In this document: positions 1-17,000 of the stretch, in pieces
Numbering within the stretch: the first letter of the stretch is position 1
Layout of the letters: each line of letters opens with the position of its first letter
Source of the DNA: Xestospongia bergquistia
Taxonomy: Eukaryota > Porifera > Demospongiae > Haplosclerida > Petrosiidae
DNA length: 64,000 bases
NCBI GenBank assembly: GCA_963965975.1
Contig: OZ014414.1
Coordinates: 558,001-622,000, forward strand
Reading direction: 5' to 3'
Position numbers and translations under genes: made by a program
The notes under the pieces: generated by a model
Told to the model about the DNA's origin: nothing
Seen by the model: the letters and a program-made list of their open reading frames with translations, nothing else
Database searches by the model: none

Positions 1-20
1 CTGTTTATTTCATTATATAG

Positions 21-3752
<3,732 letters not shown>

Positions 3753-5548
3753 TCAGCACCTGTTTGATTGAAATTTATTTATTATGGACTGTAGTAGCAG
3801 TAGTATATTTCAGTGAACATTTCCAATCAATTTTGTTATATTTCCAAACTATTTTGTTAATTTTTAGTCCATTTAGTAGTTAGTAGTAAATTTTTGGTAC
3901 ATATAATTATTGTCAAAAATATTGTAGTTGTTATACTTACATAAAATTAAGAGTTGTCATGTCAATTAATAACATTTTTGTTGGAAAACCTATTGTAAAT
4001 GTAAGTTAAGTCTTCTACTTCATATAGTGCTGGGAAATAGTCTAAAATGGTTGGAATGTATAGTCTCTTGAGGAATAACAGAAGCAACTAAAAAGTTAAT
4101 GTGGTATTAATATGGTCATCATATTTAATTAATTGTGTTTAAAGTTTATGTAATAATAATAATAGTAATTACATAATAATTTTAATAATAATATAATAAT
4201 TTGATGAATTGTTATATTAAATGTATGTTGGTCACTGGATTGAAAGAAATATATCAGAATTTAGAAAATGTCAGTATTGTTAAATACTTTATACATTAAT
4301 TTGTTGTCAATACCATCTCTTTATGGTTACTTATTAACAACTATTTTCATATGATTATAATTAACATCAACTTATAGAAACTTTTCAATGACTTAGAGTG
4401 TTTGAACATAACTATATGATCACTATTATTTATCACATTAAGGTATATAAAATTAAGATCCATATATGATAACATGACTCATCTACAGTTTAGGTGGTGT
4501 AATGTCACAGAACATTGATCTTACAGTACACTCTGCAGACTTTGTGAACACAATTCAAACAGTGATTTGATTAAGTACATGAATTGTTAATTCTATAGTA
4601 ATTATAAAACAATATAGACATCTTAATGTGTCTTGTGTAGGCATGCTTGCAACCAAAGTGACTTTGAAATTAAATAAAACATCTGTTTTTTAATAGTATG
4701 GATTATAATTATGTTATAGTGGGTGTATATTATTATGTCCTTTGAAGACATTTTATATAGTACTATAGACAGTATGTTAGATGGTTATATAGTCACATTT
4801 ATGTCATTACTCAATATTTACATATTGTGGTATTATATATTCAATTTTCCATTTATTACCATTTTAGAGTTCTTAAGAAATCTTTCCTGTCATGTCCAGG
4901 TATATCTTTGTGGTCCTATTTTATTCATACAATCTTTATGACAAATAATAATTATTAAAAGTTCTTCAGCTCTGTAGTACTACCATAAGGCCACATGTCC
5001 TATAGGCACTCTTGTACACTATAAAATATTATGTTATTTTAATAACCAATTTCTACTTTATATTGATGGATTATTATGTAATACAGAATTCATGTCAATT
5101 ACTCACTATATTATTTGTTTGTTTTTTTGAAATATATTAATACAGCAATTGATTAAGTAGGGAAGCACATGTGATAAGTGATGAAAATATGTAAAAAGTC
5201 ATTTTGATTATATTATTTGAATAACTAATGGGGTTTATGATTGAGTACCATTCTGCCCTCATTTTATATTATTTGTTGATATATTGTACTGTTACAAATA
5301 ACAAATTATACAGCAGGTAATTCATATGAACTCTAGATAGCAATCCATCCAGTGAATTGAGTTGTATGTTCATCTCTACCTTGTTTTTTACATAATACAT
5401 TGCAAAATGTGAACCTTGAATGTGAACTTGTTTGTCTAATAGACAAAACAACATGATTGTGACATCAATAGAGTAGGTATAAAGTTGGGACATAATCCAT
5501 TATATTTTAGTTGTTATAATTACACAAAAAATTAGAGGGACTTGTTAT
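3753..5548. other. Intergenic region between convergent genes
   Basis: AT-rich sequence of about 1.8 kb between the stop of the ankyrin-BTB gene and the stop of NUP188, so it should hold both 3' UTRs. The open frames here (near 4723-4941 and 5269-5493) are short, hydrophobic or low-complexity, and have no convincing splice partners. I see no RNA gene or mobile element. Confidence 0.6.
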
Positions 5549-8500
5549 TTATCTAGTTAGTGTTTTACTCCTGGCAAACAAATCCGCTAGTTTAAATAGT
5601 CCTTGTTCAGGGACATCACTAAAGCTATGAGAACTAGCACGTCCTGAAGAACTCTCCAATAAAGTTTGACGAGAACTAGAGAGGGAAATACTTGAAGTAC
5701 GGTGAGCAGATCGAGGGGAAGGAGCTCCTTTACGATGGAAATTAATCAATAAGACCTGACAGAAGTTACCCTGTTATAATATCAAATGAAGAGATGATAT
5801 ATGTATCTTTCTCTGGACATACCAATTCACTGACAAGTTGTTTTTTTAATACTTGTTTTTCATATATATCCACATTATCATCTAAGAGATAGCGTAATGA
5901 TTGTGACATTAGTAGAACAACTGCCTATATAATAGAGAATAAATTGTCATTCTCTCTCTCTCCTCTCTCTCTCTTCTTGACCTGTTCTAACATGAAGAAT
6001 ATTTCTGTTCGTTTTTGATGTCCAGCTGCAGTGTGAACACGAGGTATTCCTGGAGTAATAGGACTCTTCAGTGGAGAGGATTTTGATGGACTACGAGAAG
6101 GAGTACCACTAATACTACTTCGATGAGGATCCAACTAAATCATGTAAAATGTAATAATGAACTAAAGTTTAACATATATTGAACATATGTACTATTAATA
6201 GCTACAATGTGCTATTTATAGTAACTAAACAACAAGTCATAAAATAAGATATCAACTAAACATGTTTAAGAATACAATCACTCAATGTCAACATTACCAG
6301 CTGTTTTTATATATTTTACATGTACTCATGTACCCTTTTTAGTAATTCCAGTCCAACAGTTAAAGTGCTAGTTAAAGTACTAATAGACGGAGGTGATGTG
6401 GGATCTATAACTGGAATCCCAGCACTGAGTTGAAACAATGGAGGCCATTCTGAGAGATCTAAAGGCTGAGTATACTACAAGGGACAAAGGTCAAAGTTTA
6501 AGTGAAAGGTCACAGCACTTACTGAAGACATGTACAGTTCATTTAATGGAGGTGTGTAACGATTGAGTATGACCAAACATGATGTTGCTATGGAAACTAA
6601 CCTACAGTAAAAGTTAAGGGGAATTGAAATCACTATTATAAATAATTCAACATTATATTAATGTGTGGTTACCCTTCCCGAAGCTGTAGGTAGGCGGGGC
6701 TATGTTTAATCCATTCATCATTGTCTCCAGGTGGAAATTGTCCACCTGATGGCCTGCGTTCTCTTGTAGTTTTAGCTTTAATAGCAGTAGATGAATGTTC
6801 AGGAAGAAGTAGACCATGACTGTCCATAGTCTGAGAGAGAGAGAGAGTGAGAGAGATGAGGGTGCAAGTTTCTTAAATTGTTTAAATACTTTTATTAGCT
6901 CTTTAGTTCTTTCTCGACTCATAACAGCAATGACTCCATTAAATAGAGTAAGTAAACGCTCCTAAAAGATATATAACAATAAATGAACTATACTAACTAA
7001 CCACCTGTCCATCTATCATATTATAACTTACAATAGTCATGTGATGATGTTGTACTAAAGTCACTCTCCATTGTTGATTATAATGTACTAATTGTTGTAA
7101 TAATTGACAGACATATTGTGTCTCATTAACTGCATCTAAATGACGTGTTGTTATATATACATCAAGAACCTAAGGAAAAGAAATGATATATTTTTCTCTC
7201 TCTCTCTCACTTACCAATAGCAAGTGATCACAATGAGCTGCTACAAAATCCACAACATGTCCAACAACATAATGTCCAAGAGTCCTAAGGAGACAGGTCA
7301 CCAATTTTAGAGACGTTAACCACACCTTCAACCACTTTGGTGGAGGTAACAACTCTTTATAACTTACACCACCTTGACCCACACCCACCTATGACATCAA
7401 CAAATCAATGAAGTTATTCAGACTGATTCCTATACCTGTCCATCTTGAGAATGAGGATTGAGTTTATTCACTACAACACATAAACTGATATTTAAGATTT
7501 GAAATACATTATTAACAACCAATACTTCAGCACCCTATGAATAATAACAAAAGAGATGAGTGAAGATGATAAATGATGTCACATACTTTTTCACAGTTTG
7601 CTAAAGTTATAAAGAACAACAAAATGGCCGTCACAAAATCAGGATGAGACAGACTCTATAATTACATAAAAACATTTACAACATGTATTGTAAATATATT
7701 AACTATTGTGTGTAACTAATACATACTCTTGTTACTATTAATAGAATATAGACATACTTCCATGTGACCAATACATGCTCTTGTTACTATTAATAGACTA
7801 NNNNNNNNNNNNNNNNNNNNNNNNNNNNNNNNNNNNNNNNNNNNNNNNNNNNNNNNNNNNNNNNNNNNNNNNNNNNNNNNNNNNNNNNNNNNNNNNNNNN
7901 NNNNNNNNNNNNNNNNNNNNNNNNNNNNNNNNNNNNNNNNNNNNNNNNNNNNNNNNNNNNNNNNNNNNNNNNNNNNNNNNNNNNNNNNNNNNNNNNNNNN
8001 GTACCTCAATGTCTGGTCAATATTTCCCATAACTTGTGGTAGATATCCAGTTCTTCCTAATTGACTCCATACTTCCAATGGTTGTCTCTCAGCCATTACT
8101 GCCATACATTCTAAACATGTTGCTATTAATATAGCAGGTGGGTGTGGCAGACCTGAAAACCTACTGACCAATGAGATTACAGTAATCACATGTATAGACA
8201 ATACTTTTGTAGTATTGTAAACAACTGCGATGTCATTGGTTGAAGATCAGTTGATACTGACCAATCAAATTTTAGAACTTCAGTTGCTAGTTTGGTTGCC
8301 ATGACAACAAAGTTGATGAGCGGGTGTGGCGTAGGATCTAAGAGCAGTAAGCCAACATTAATAATAAATGTACATGTACATTGTACCTATTCCAATTCCA
8401 GGGGTGTTCACTAGTTGTATCATTTTGGCTGCAAACAAATTCCAAATGGAATATGGGACCTTCCAACATACTACTTGTCTCTCTCCATTAGCCACACCCA

Positions 8501-9590
8501 ATTCATCTTCATTAGGTGCAGTAATTAAACCAACAGTATCAGTTGATAACATCAACGGAGATAGGCCGAGGGTAAGGTATTCTATAAAAAGGAAGATCAC
8601 ATGACTATCATATGATTACAATATCTACTATCAAAACAAACCTCTTTCAAACAGCACTCTAGGTTGGGTGAGTACCCACGTCCCTTCCTGAGGTCCCACA
8701 TCCAGTTTTCCAGCTAACTCATGAGGTGCTAGGTCCTCAGTATACCAAGTGACCTCCGATAACAAAGTGTGAATATTGTGGGCGGAGACTTCATCATGTG
8801 ACAATGAACAGAGCATTTCAATAACATCTATATCTAGTGGTAGTCTGTGATAAAAATGGACACATAACAACGTTCAATGGATACATAAAGAACAAAGATG
8901 ATACAGACATGATTATATCTATGACTTACTTTTTCAAAGCTGATGTTAGTAGTAAACCTAAATCTGATTCTAACCCCTATATATAAGAAATAACATTCTT
9001 ATTACTAGTATCTTTATAATTCCATACTTACATTCTCCCATAGCACCAGTCTCAGTCTGGGATGAGTCAATAGTTGAGCACTAATCTTCAACAACACCTA
9101 AATACAGACAGAGTTAAAAATAATCTGATTATGTATGTACTTTAGGATCTCCAAGAGATTCTTCACTGAAGAGAGAGACAACAAGAGCTAACAATGTATA
9201 TAACACATTCTTACATACACCAGCTACAGGCTAAAAGAAGTCAATAAAATATAGTTCATCTATTAATCATTTACACACTTACTCTATCTCCAGAAAAGAA
9301 AGAACTCTCTAACATACTTAATAAAAATACAAACACTTTTCCTTTGAGTGCTCTGTCTCCTAGCAACCTCACATGATTTATATTAGTATTGTCATCATCT
9401 GTTGTCATGTAACAGAACAAAGACCATGACAAGAGAAGAGGGGTGTGACAAGGGGTGGAGTCTAAATGTTCAATGATCCCTTCAAGAGTCTACAATATGG
9501 TATACAATAACAATGTTAATAATATCTAGATTATCAGACTTTGTAGTGAGCAGTGATGTCTGGATTTAACATATGATGATGTTGTAATCT

Positions 9591-9664
<74 letters not shown>

Positions 9665-11312
9665 TAAAGAGTAAATAACTGATTTCTTTATTTACATACC
9701 TTTCTTTTCTTTCTTGATTTTGTTGTAACCAGTCTAAATCAAATGATTCTAAAATAATCAATGAACACAAGTGACTGATGTGTTGAGATAAAACATTATA
9801 AGATACTTCAATAGTATATTGTCCTCTAGGTTGATAACCAAACCCTATTTTCTATGAGGACAGAGACAAACAGACTAAATTGTTTTAGTAATATAAACTC
9901 TATTACTTGGAATAGTTTAATTTTCTCAATAATAGATATTACAGGTAGTTCATAGTCTTTATAAAATAACAACAATATCTCTAATAGTTCACACTAAATA
10001 TAAAGAGAAGATATTACAGTTAATATAATAAAGTATGTTTCCATAGTAACAATGTATCTATGGTGATAACTATTAATGAAGACACCATATATGGTAAGTA
10101 TGTGTACCTGTTCTAGTAATAATTGCTGTAGCCACTTCTTTTCTTCTTCAGGACTCTATAAATAGTAACAATAAATATATATATACACAATGTAAGTGTA
10201 CTATAAATAATAACAAGTACTATATATAGTAACATAAATATACAACTTGTTACTATATATAGTAACATATACAAGTACCTCTATAGTAGCTGGTAGTTCT
10301 GTAGTAGTAGTTATCTCAAACTGTTTCCAAATCTATCACAATACAATAAAAGATACAATAGAGTTATAATACTTACTTCTGGTATGAATGTACTTCCATC
10401 AAAATGGAGGACTTCAAGACAATTACTATAAAGTTCCTATATAATAGAGAGAGATATATAAAGATATAGAGAACATTTACTAACTCTATAAGGATGATTA
10501 ACATCTTGCCAGTAACCTAGAAACTGTTTAATACATCTATCAAATGAAAAAATTATCAATTCTTAAATCCAGTAACCAATATGATTGTCCATTTGTCCAT
10601 TAAACTGACCATCCATTGTCTCTTTATACATCCATTTATCAAATCTATTACATTAGTCATTCATCCATACCTTAACAGGTATAGTCTCTCTTTATGATAA
10701 TACTCTTCAATACAAACCAGTAATGCCTGTCGTTCTAACTGGTTTGACAAACGAGTATTAATATCATCAAATGAACCACGATATGATTCCAATAGAAAGT
10801 TTTGAAATAACTGGAGACATTGTATCTGATCTAAATACTAATAGACAATAATAATAAATGATTAATATATAAAGTACTTACTAATCTCTGACTAATTTCT
10901 AATACAAACTCTAACTTCTTTCCTTTTATATCTTTTGATGATTTTAACTTTGTCTCTGATACAGAACTATTGAATTAACAGATAAGATAGGTGTGGTCAC
11001 AAGTACATGTTACCTAGGTGATTTAAAATACAACAGTCCTTCAGTTAATTGAGATTTGTTGGACTTTACTTCAACTAATATCAGCTCCTATGTTGAAAGA
11101 GAGGGAGGGAGAGAGGGAGAGAGAGAGACACACACACACAAAAAAAAACCAGACAGAGGTCAATATTAACAATAACTTGATACATTCTCTACTCACAGTA
11201 TCTTGTATAGCAGAATGACCTGTTATTATTTTCCATAGACTTTGACTGGACCTAGTCATCACAAGTATACAGTCAAATTGACAAAGAGAGAGAGCTCTTA
11301 CCTCTCAAACAT
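5549..11312 (-). CDS. NUP188: Nuclear pore complex protein Nup188
   Basis: A scaffold nucleoporin of the inner ring of the nuclear pore. Exon 2 reads RSSQSLWKIITGHSAIQD, matching the vertebrate N-terminus around RSSRELW. Later exons match in order: LTEGLLYFKSPS, LESYRGSFDDINTRLSNQLE, DVNHPYR, a segment ending VWSQLGRTGYLPQV, and the C-terminal exon with HRKGAPSPRSAHR. More than 25 short exons run to a TAA at 5551-5549. I chose ATG 11312-11310: it gives MFER joined across an intron of about 50 nt to SSQSLW. An alternative ATG at 11259 lies inside that intron. A 200-N gap at 7801-8000 probably hides one exon. This is the intact parent of three partial copies at 19.4, 36.7 and 45.5 kb. Confidence 0.93.
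7715..8000. repeat. Tandem repeat running into a 200-N assembly gap
   Basis: Just before the gap, a unit of about 56 bp containing CTTGTTACTATTAATAG occurs twice (around 7725 and 7770) and then enters N at 7801. The gap is exactly 200 N, so its length is probably a placeholder and the repeat probably broke the assembly. In vertebrate NUP188 a short coding stretch lies between the exons flanking this gap, so an exon may be hidden. Confidence 0.8.
9590..9664. repeat. (GA)n microsatellite in a NUP188 intron
   Basis: On the coding (minus) strand this is a TC run ending in CTCAG directly before the exon that starts ATTACAACATC. The same run sits at the matching place in the three NUP188 copies (near 20155-20188, 37682-37725 and 46612-46640), with different lengths. 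Confidence 0.9.
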
Positions 11313-11360
11313 ATTTTAATATCAAAGCATGCATATGGCGGGAAGCAATGGGCGGAGCAT
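11313..11360 (-). promoter_or_regulatory. Putative NUP188 core promoter with GC-box and E2F-like motifs
   Basis: Directly upstream of the NUP188 start is a GC island in very AT-rich DNA. Read on the minus strand it holds CCGCCC (11355-11350) and TTCCCGCC (11344-11337), resembling a GC box and an E2F site. The block is partly kept in the copies near 21590, 39450 and 48255, with a lost or changed base in the first two. The function is inferred. Confidence 0.45.
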
Positions 11361-11379
11361 AATCACAAATTAATTATTA

Positions 11380-11650
11380 TTATTATTATTATTAATGTTA
11401 ATTAAAATATTAAATACAATATTAGAACTGATTACTATGGAAACAAAGTCTACCACGTAAACATAAGTCTGAGATTCTTTACCAAAAGAAAAAAGACATC
11501 AAGGGAAATTAAAACTAAATTGAATGCAAATATATACAACTACACTGCAACTACACTCAACTCTTCCAGTATGTCCTGTTATAAACAGAGTTAGTATGTA
11601 GATATAGTATACACATATAATATATAGTGTTATAAACTGTACTATATAAA
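11380..11650 (-). pseudogene. Stub of a DL LRR exon with an internal deletion
   Basis: Between NUP188 and the decayed death-CARD fragment lies sequence matching both borders of the DL LRR exon. Around 11560-11590 it matches the exon start (GHTGRVE) and its upstream intron. Around 11430-11475 it matches the 3' flank (TATGGAAACAAAGTCTA) and a trace of the C-terminus. The roughly 800 nt of LRR coding sequence between them is missing. With 12512-13320 it marks a former DL gene upstream of the original NUP188. Confidence 0.6.
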
Positions 11651-12059
11651 ACATACTATATAAAACATCCATTTATTCCATTAGTCCACTCTACAGTCCC
11701 AGACCTACACACAAATCTTTACATATAGGTCTGAGACCATGACTATTCAATGTTATTAATGTAATATTATTAATGATAAATTTATGGACAATTGGAAGAC
11801 TAAATGGATCAATAAGTGATTATATATGAGTAATATTAATCAAGATCATTTAATAATGATGTAATATTATATAACTATTAATAACTCTCAATTATAATCA
11901 TATTATACATCACTCAACAAATCAATGACTTCCATAATAAAATGAATGAGTTAATAATAACAACATCTATATATTAATAAAGTAATATTCACATAAGTAA
12001 CTGTTGTTGACAATAATTCTATAATTCTTGTTCATAAACAATCAGTATTATTATCAGTT

Positions 12060-12290
12060 ATGTATTAATTGTATTTACATGTATTTTGTATGTACAAATA
12101 CAGTTGAGATCATTGTAGGAAAAAGTGTGGTGTCTTCTCTCAACAAAAATGAGAAAATTTTATTTTTGCTGATCTATTAAGGTGTATAGTTGATTGTATT
12201 AACATATATTTTGTATGTATGAATACACTTGAAACCATTGAGGGAGTAGGTGTGGTGTCTCCTCCCAGCAAAAATAGAAAATGTTGAAAC
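12060..12290. repeat. Imperfect direct repeat, two copies of about 100 bp
   Basis: The segments at about 12065-12170 and 12190-12290 share an order of blocks: TTGTATTTACATGTATTTTGTATGTA / TTGTATTAACATATATTTTGTATGTA cores, then a stretch around ATTG-AGG--A, GTGTGGTGTCT and CAAAAAT. They look like a local tandem duplication between pseudogene fragments. Confidence 0.65.
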
Positions 12291-12511
12291 ATTTATTGTT
12301 GCTATAAACATAGTACTTTAATACTTTAACAATAATTTGAGCTGGTTATTTAAATTTAGTACATAAATACTGAGATAGCAAGTTCATTATGGTCATAAAT
12401 AATCTATATGACTTGGGAAAGAAATGTTTGATCTGTGTAACAAAATAGGAAACAACAATAATATAAAAAATAAAACAAAAATAGAAAGTAACAATAAAAT
12501 AATATGTAAAT

Positions 12512-13320
12512 TTATTTACTATATTCCTGGAGTATGTCTTGAGCAATCTCTAGTACTTCTTCTGATTTCAATAATATACTAGCAAACTTCTTTAATTTGT
12601 TTGGATCTTCATACACTGTAGTACATAAAGTTTTTAATGGACCATCTCCTAGTACATCTCCTAATCTATTCACTTCATCTAATGTCTCCTTAGAGATCAC
12701 TCTCTCTGTATGTAACATCTGAACAATCTCCACAGGAAGAGTAAGTGATGAGAGCCTGTCAGTGTGTTTCTGTAACATTTGACAAGGTGGAGTAGAGAAT
12801 TCTATAAGAAAAGAAGAAAATAATAAATGATATTTTCCAACACATCCATCATCACTGAATGCCATTATTTTTTCAGCAGCAAACTTTTCTTCTATTTTGT
12901 GAAGAGCATCACTTAATGAATTCCATGTAGGACCTTCACTCTCAGCAACTTTGTCAGTTTTATTCAACCACAAAATTAAACATTCCTGAAGACATTTCCC
13001 TACATCATCTTTATGGTTTGCTTCAATATCTTTCAGAGTGGATGATAGTTGAGTTGACCCAGTTGTAGACCAAGAGGAAACCATTTATGAATGAAGTTGT
13101 TTCAAAGCATCAAAAATCTCTTTCAAATTGTCAGTGCCTGTAATAAACGAAATTTATATATATATAAACAATTTCAACAATTTAAAAGTGACACAATAAA
13201 GACATATTATGATTATCTATGTTGACAAAACATACATAAGCTATCAAAATTTTTTAGAGAAGGAAAGGACGAGGTACTTTATAAAAATGTATTTTGAAGC
13301 CATAGCATTTCTCAAAGAAA
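12512..13320 (-). pseudogene. Decayed DL paralogue: death domain and CARD-like exons only
   Basis: The death-domain exon is recognisable (GTDNLKEIFDALKQ, then TLKDIEANHKDDVGKCLQE), but a small deletion after DALKQLH breaks the frame and a later small insertion restores it. The CARD-like exon (LPVEIVQMLHTERVISKETL ... AQDILQEYSK) is intact to 12512. Upstream, the short first exon survives only as an ATG followed by altered sequence near 13302 with its donor lost. Downstream, only the first bases of the next exon remain near 12430. The open frame beginning MVSSWSTTGS is this shifted exon, not a new protein. Confidence 0.75.
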
Positions 13321-13670
13321 TATGGGATAGGTCAAGACAGAGTGGGGTTGCATAATATGAAACTATTATTAGAAAGATTGGATAACTCCGTATATTATGA
13401 ATAATTTTATTCGCAACAGTTCAAAGAATATTAATTACATCACTTATGCACTAAAATTGCCAAAGGTACTACTAAATTTTAAACCACATGTTCTGTTTGT
13501 AATTATATTATTGTGATGTTATTAGAAGAGTACTTCTATTCAGGACAACAATATTTGACTGATGCAAAGTCATTAACAAACTAGAATGTTACTTTAAAGT
13601 TTTTACCACAGAGTATTATAAGTGATTAATATATAAAAAAATACTTATTAATTTCTGATACATAAGATAC

Positions 13671-13903
13671 CTATGGAAGCCGAAGGCAGACATTCCAATT
13701 CCAATTCTACTTTCCATTGCTCAATGAAGTGCAGCGCGGACTGCAAGAAGTGAGATGTTTCCAGTTATGTTGGGGATATAGGATTTTAGTTGTTAAATAT
13801 TCCATTGAAGGATAGAAAATAGAATTGGAATATTTTTGGAAAACTTCAAAGTAGAATATGAAATTACAAAGTAGAATTGGATGTCTGCCTTCGGTTTCCG
13901 TAG
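13671..13903. mobile_element. Short foldback (MITE-like) element, 233 bp
   Basis: Terminal inverted repeats of about 40 bp: the left end begins CTATGGAAGCCGAAGGCAGA and the right end, read in reverse complement, begins CTACGGAAACCGAAGGCAGA. Both continue into a shared CCAATTCTACTTT block. ATAC flanks both sides (13667-13670 and 13904-13907), a plausible target-site duplication. There is no coding capacity. It lies just downstream of the DL1 stop. Confidence 0.7.
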
Positions 13904-14022
13904 ATACAGCATGTAAGAAGTGGGCGGGAAAAACATGAGTAATGACATTATAATTACAAATCAGAGAGAAAATAAGAAATAAAATAGTAAAAGTGTAACT
14001 GAAAAGCAGAGATAAGGCTAAC

Positions 14023-17000
14023 TTAATAGAACAGAAACTCAAGTCTGTCTTTAATGTCTTGATAACTATCTAACTTTTCACAATACTCTTCATGTCGTCC
14101 TGGTAAGTGTAGTTTCTCTAACATAGCATTTTTAGTAAGTGCAGTACAAATTGTCTTGATATCATCATCTTTCAGAGAAATATCATAGAGATGTAGTGTT
14201 GTCAGTGATTTGTTTCTTTGTATTAAATCTGCTATTGTACTGGTACTACCTGAAGTAATTAGATGATTACAACTGATGTCCAAAAAAGTCAGTGTTTCAT
14301 TTTCAGTGAGTGCTTTGCAGATACATCGGACATGATTATCAGTGATTTTACAGTTTAGGAGATCTAGACTTTCCAATACCTTATTAACAGTTAACATTTC
14401 AGACAAATGAGTTATATCTTCATCTGTGATACCTTTAGTACCAGACAACAATAACTTCTCAACTGTAGTGTTAGTAACAAGAGCATCAAATATAAGTTTG
14501 ATATCACCAGTAATTTTGCAGTAGTTAAAATGTATTGACCTTATTGTTTTGTTACTAGTGAGTACCTCTGAGAGTTTTGACACACACATACTGTCCAATG
14601 GAGTACTCACTATAAAAAGACTTCTCACTGTACACATATCGAGATTGTCTATAATTATCAGAGCATGTTTAGGAGATGATGACCAAAGACGAATACTCCA
14701 TTTTTTTCCCGTTTGTTGTTCTTTTATCAATTTCTTCATAACATCTTCACATTCTTGAATAGTTGGTGAGTTGAGTTTTACTTCATCATCTCTCCACTTA
14801 ACATTTCCAGTGTCATCTGTTATAAAACAGAGTTAGCATATATAGTATAGTACACACATAATAATAAGTTAGTATATAGTATAGTACACACATAGTAATA
14901 AGTTAGTATATAGTATAGTACACACATAGTAATATATACTATAACAAATAAAGTATGTTCATGTCAACTCATAAATCACTTTATTGAGTTCTTTGTATTT
15001 TGATGCATAAATGCTTTACAGACATACTTTGTTTATGAATAATACCAAAAGATATTGATTGAAGACTAGACTACATTAACACATTAAAGTAATGTGATTA
15101 TAATTGGGAAGTTGAATGAGTAAAAGTAAAATTATGGTCAAAAAATAAATGTGAAGTTAACAGGAAAAGAAACTAGTACTATTCTTCACAGGGACATTAA
15201 GTTATGAAAGATCTTCCAGTTAACTAGTCTCATCCCGGTCTACCATATCCCACATGAGCAGATAAGTGCAACATTTAAGACTCCCTGTCCTAAGAAAATC
15301 AAGCAAAAACACCAGACTACCTTTTGCAATGGGGCATGATAGATTGGGGACGAAACTAATAGTCTACTAAGTATGGTTAACATGACAACAAAGTATACAG
15401 ATATTAACTGTCTACAATATTTCCATCTTCACTACATACCTTTTCCTAACTTTTTATAAGCTATAAAACTGTCAGACTGTTCTGTTTGAGTTTCTATATT
15501 ATAATACAAAGTATTAATAACAATATATATGTTGTTACTAAAGTTATGACAGTTTACCTTTATCAAACTTCTTATGTTCCTTTGATTGCTCTTTCAATTC
15601 CAACATAAGAGACTCTGTAAAATATAGTTAGTAGGTCAATGGCTAAGATTAATATGCACACATTAATTTTGCTATACAGGAGGTAATTTTAGAGGGAGAC
15701 AATTAATTTAAAATACAAAGTAGACTTTAGAGAAATTAAGTTTGGCTAATGACTTCCTCTGAATACTATAATACATCTATATAGTTATAATATTTGAGGC
15801 AAAAATTTTGGTGACTGAAATACAATTTGCTAAATTTGCCCTGATATACAATTATAATTTACCTATATCTTGATCTGACTCTTCTTGCTTCTCATCATTC
15901 AAATTCTCTTTTAGCGACTCTACAAGAGTAATTACAATATATATAATTTAATTTTATGTAAATCTATACCAATATTTTCACTGATAAATGGTATAGACTC
16001 TTCTTGGTTAGACTTTGCTTGGGTCTCTGCAAGTTCCGGATCAGTTAATGATTTATGAGCTTTTTGTATAGATGTTAGATCTAGTGACAATATCATATAA
16101 TGAGAAGAGACAATTACATCTTAATATCAGTTACCTTTCAAAATTTGCTTCACCTTCTCAATCTGTTTATTTCTTTCTTTTAATTGTAATGTCAATGATG
16201 TGATTGTTTCTTGTAGTGTCTCTATCTCTCTTTGTCTTTTGGTAGACAATGACAGTAACTTTTTCTCAAAGACTATATGATATATGCTATGAACATAATG
16301 ATGTGTACATTATTAACAACTTACCTTCTTTTTCCTTTATGGTATTTGTTAACTGTTCTATCTGTAATCTTTTTGCTCTATTCATTTTAGTACTTGCTTC
16401 TAACAATTGTTTCAACTCAGACTCTATATACAAGAGAGAACAAGACAATACATAACATGTGTTGTTATGAATTCACCTTTACTTTCTGTGACACTGGATG
16501 TTTCTAGTATCTTCTTTTTGAGTGTGTCTAGTTCCTCATCAAGAGCTATCAAAAAGAAAAAATTGGTTCATTGTTCATAATAAAATACTAAAATCTAAAC
16601 AATATTATAGCTGTAGTTTTTAGTCAAATAGTTTGTCAGTATAGTTGCATGTAACTGGAATTATTTTGGATGTTTGTGTATTAATGTGTGCAGCAATATA
16701 AAGAGAAAGTCAGGGAAAACTCAAATTTGTGATACAAACATATCCTCACCTTCCTTCATTGTCAGATCATCAATCTCTTTTTGTTTCTGTTCTAACTTGT
16801 GTTTCATTAACCTCAAATCCTCAGTAGTAGCTACAAAAGATTATCACAATCACACATAATTCTTTGTGTTTGGAGATATATTGCTGTGTATAGTACATGA
16901 TGATATTAATCCTAGTAAGTTACATGCAGTTTGTACAATGATATATATTCTTTTATTTCAGCAAATAACAATTAATCCATATATTCAATAATAGATATTA

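Noticed and set aside
4723-4941. Hydrophobic 72-codon frame downstream of the ankyrin-BTB gene
   Set aside because: AT-rich chance frame without family resemblance, splice partners or a recognisable promoter.
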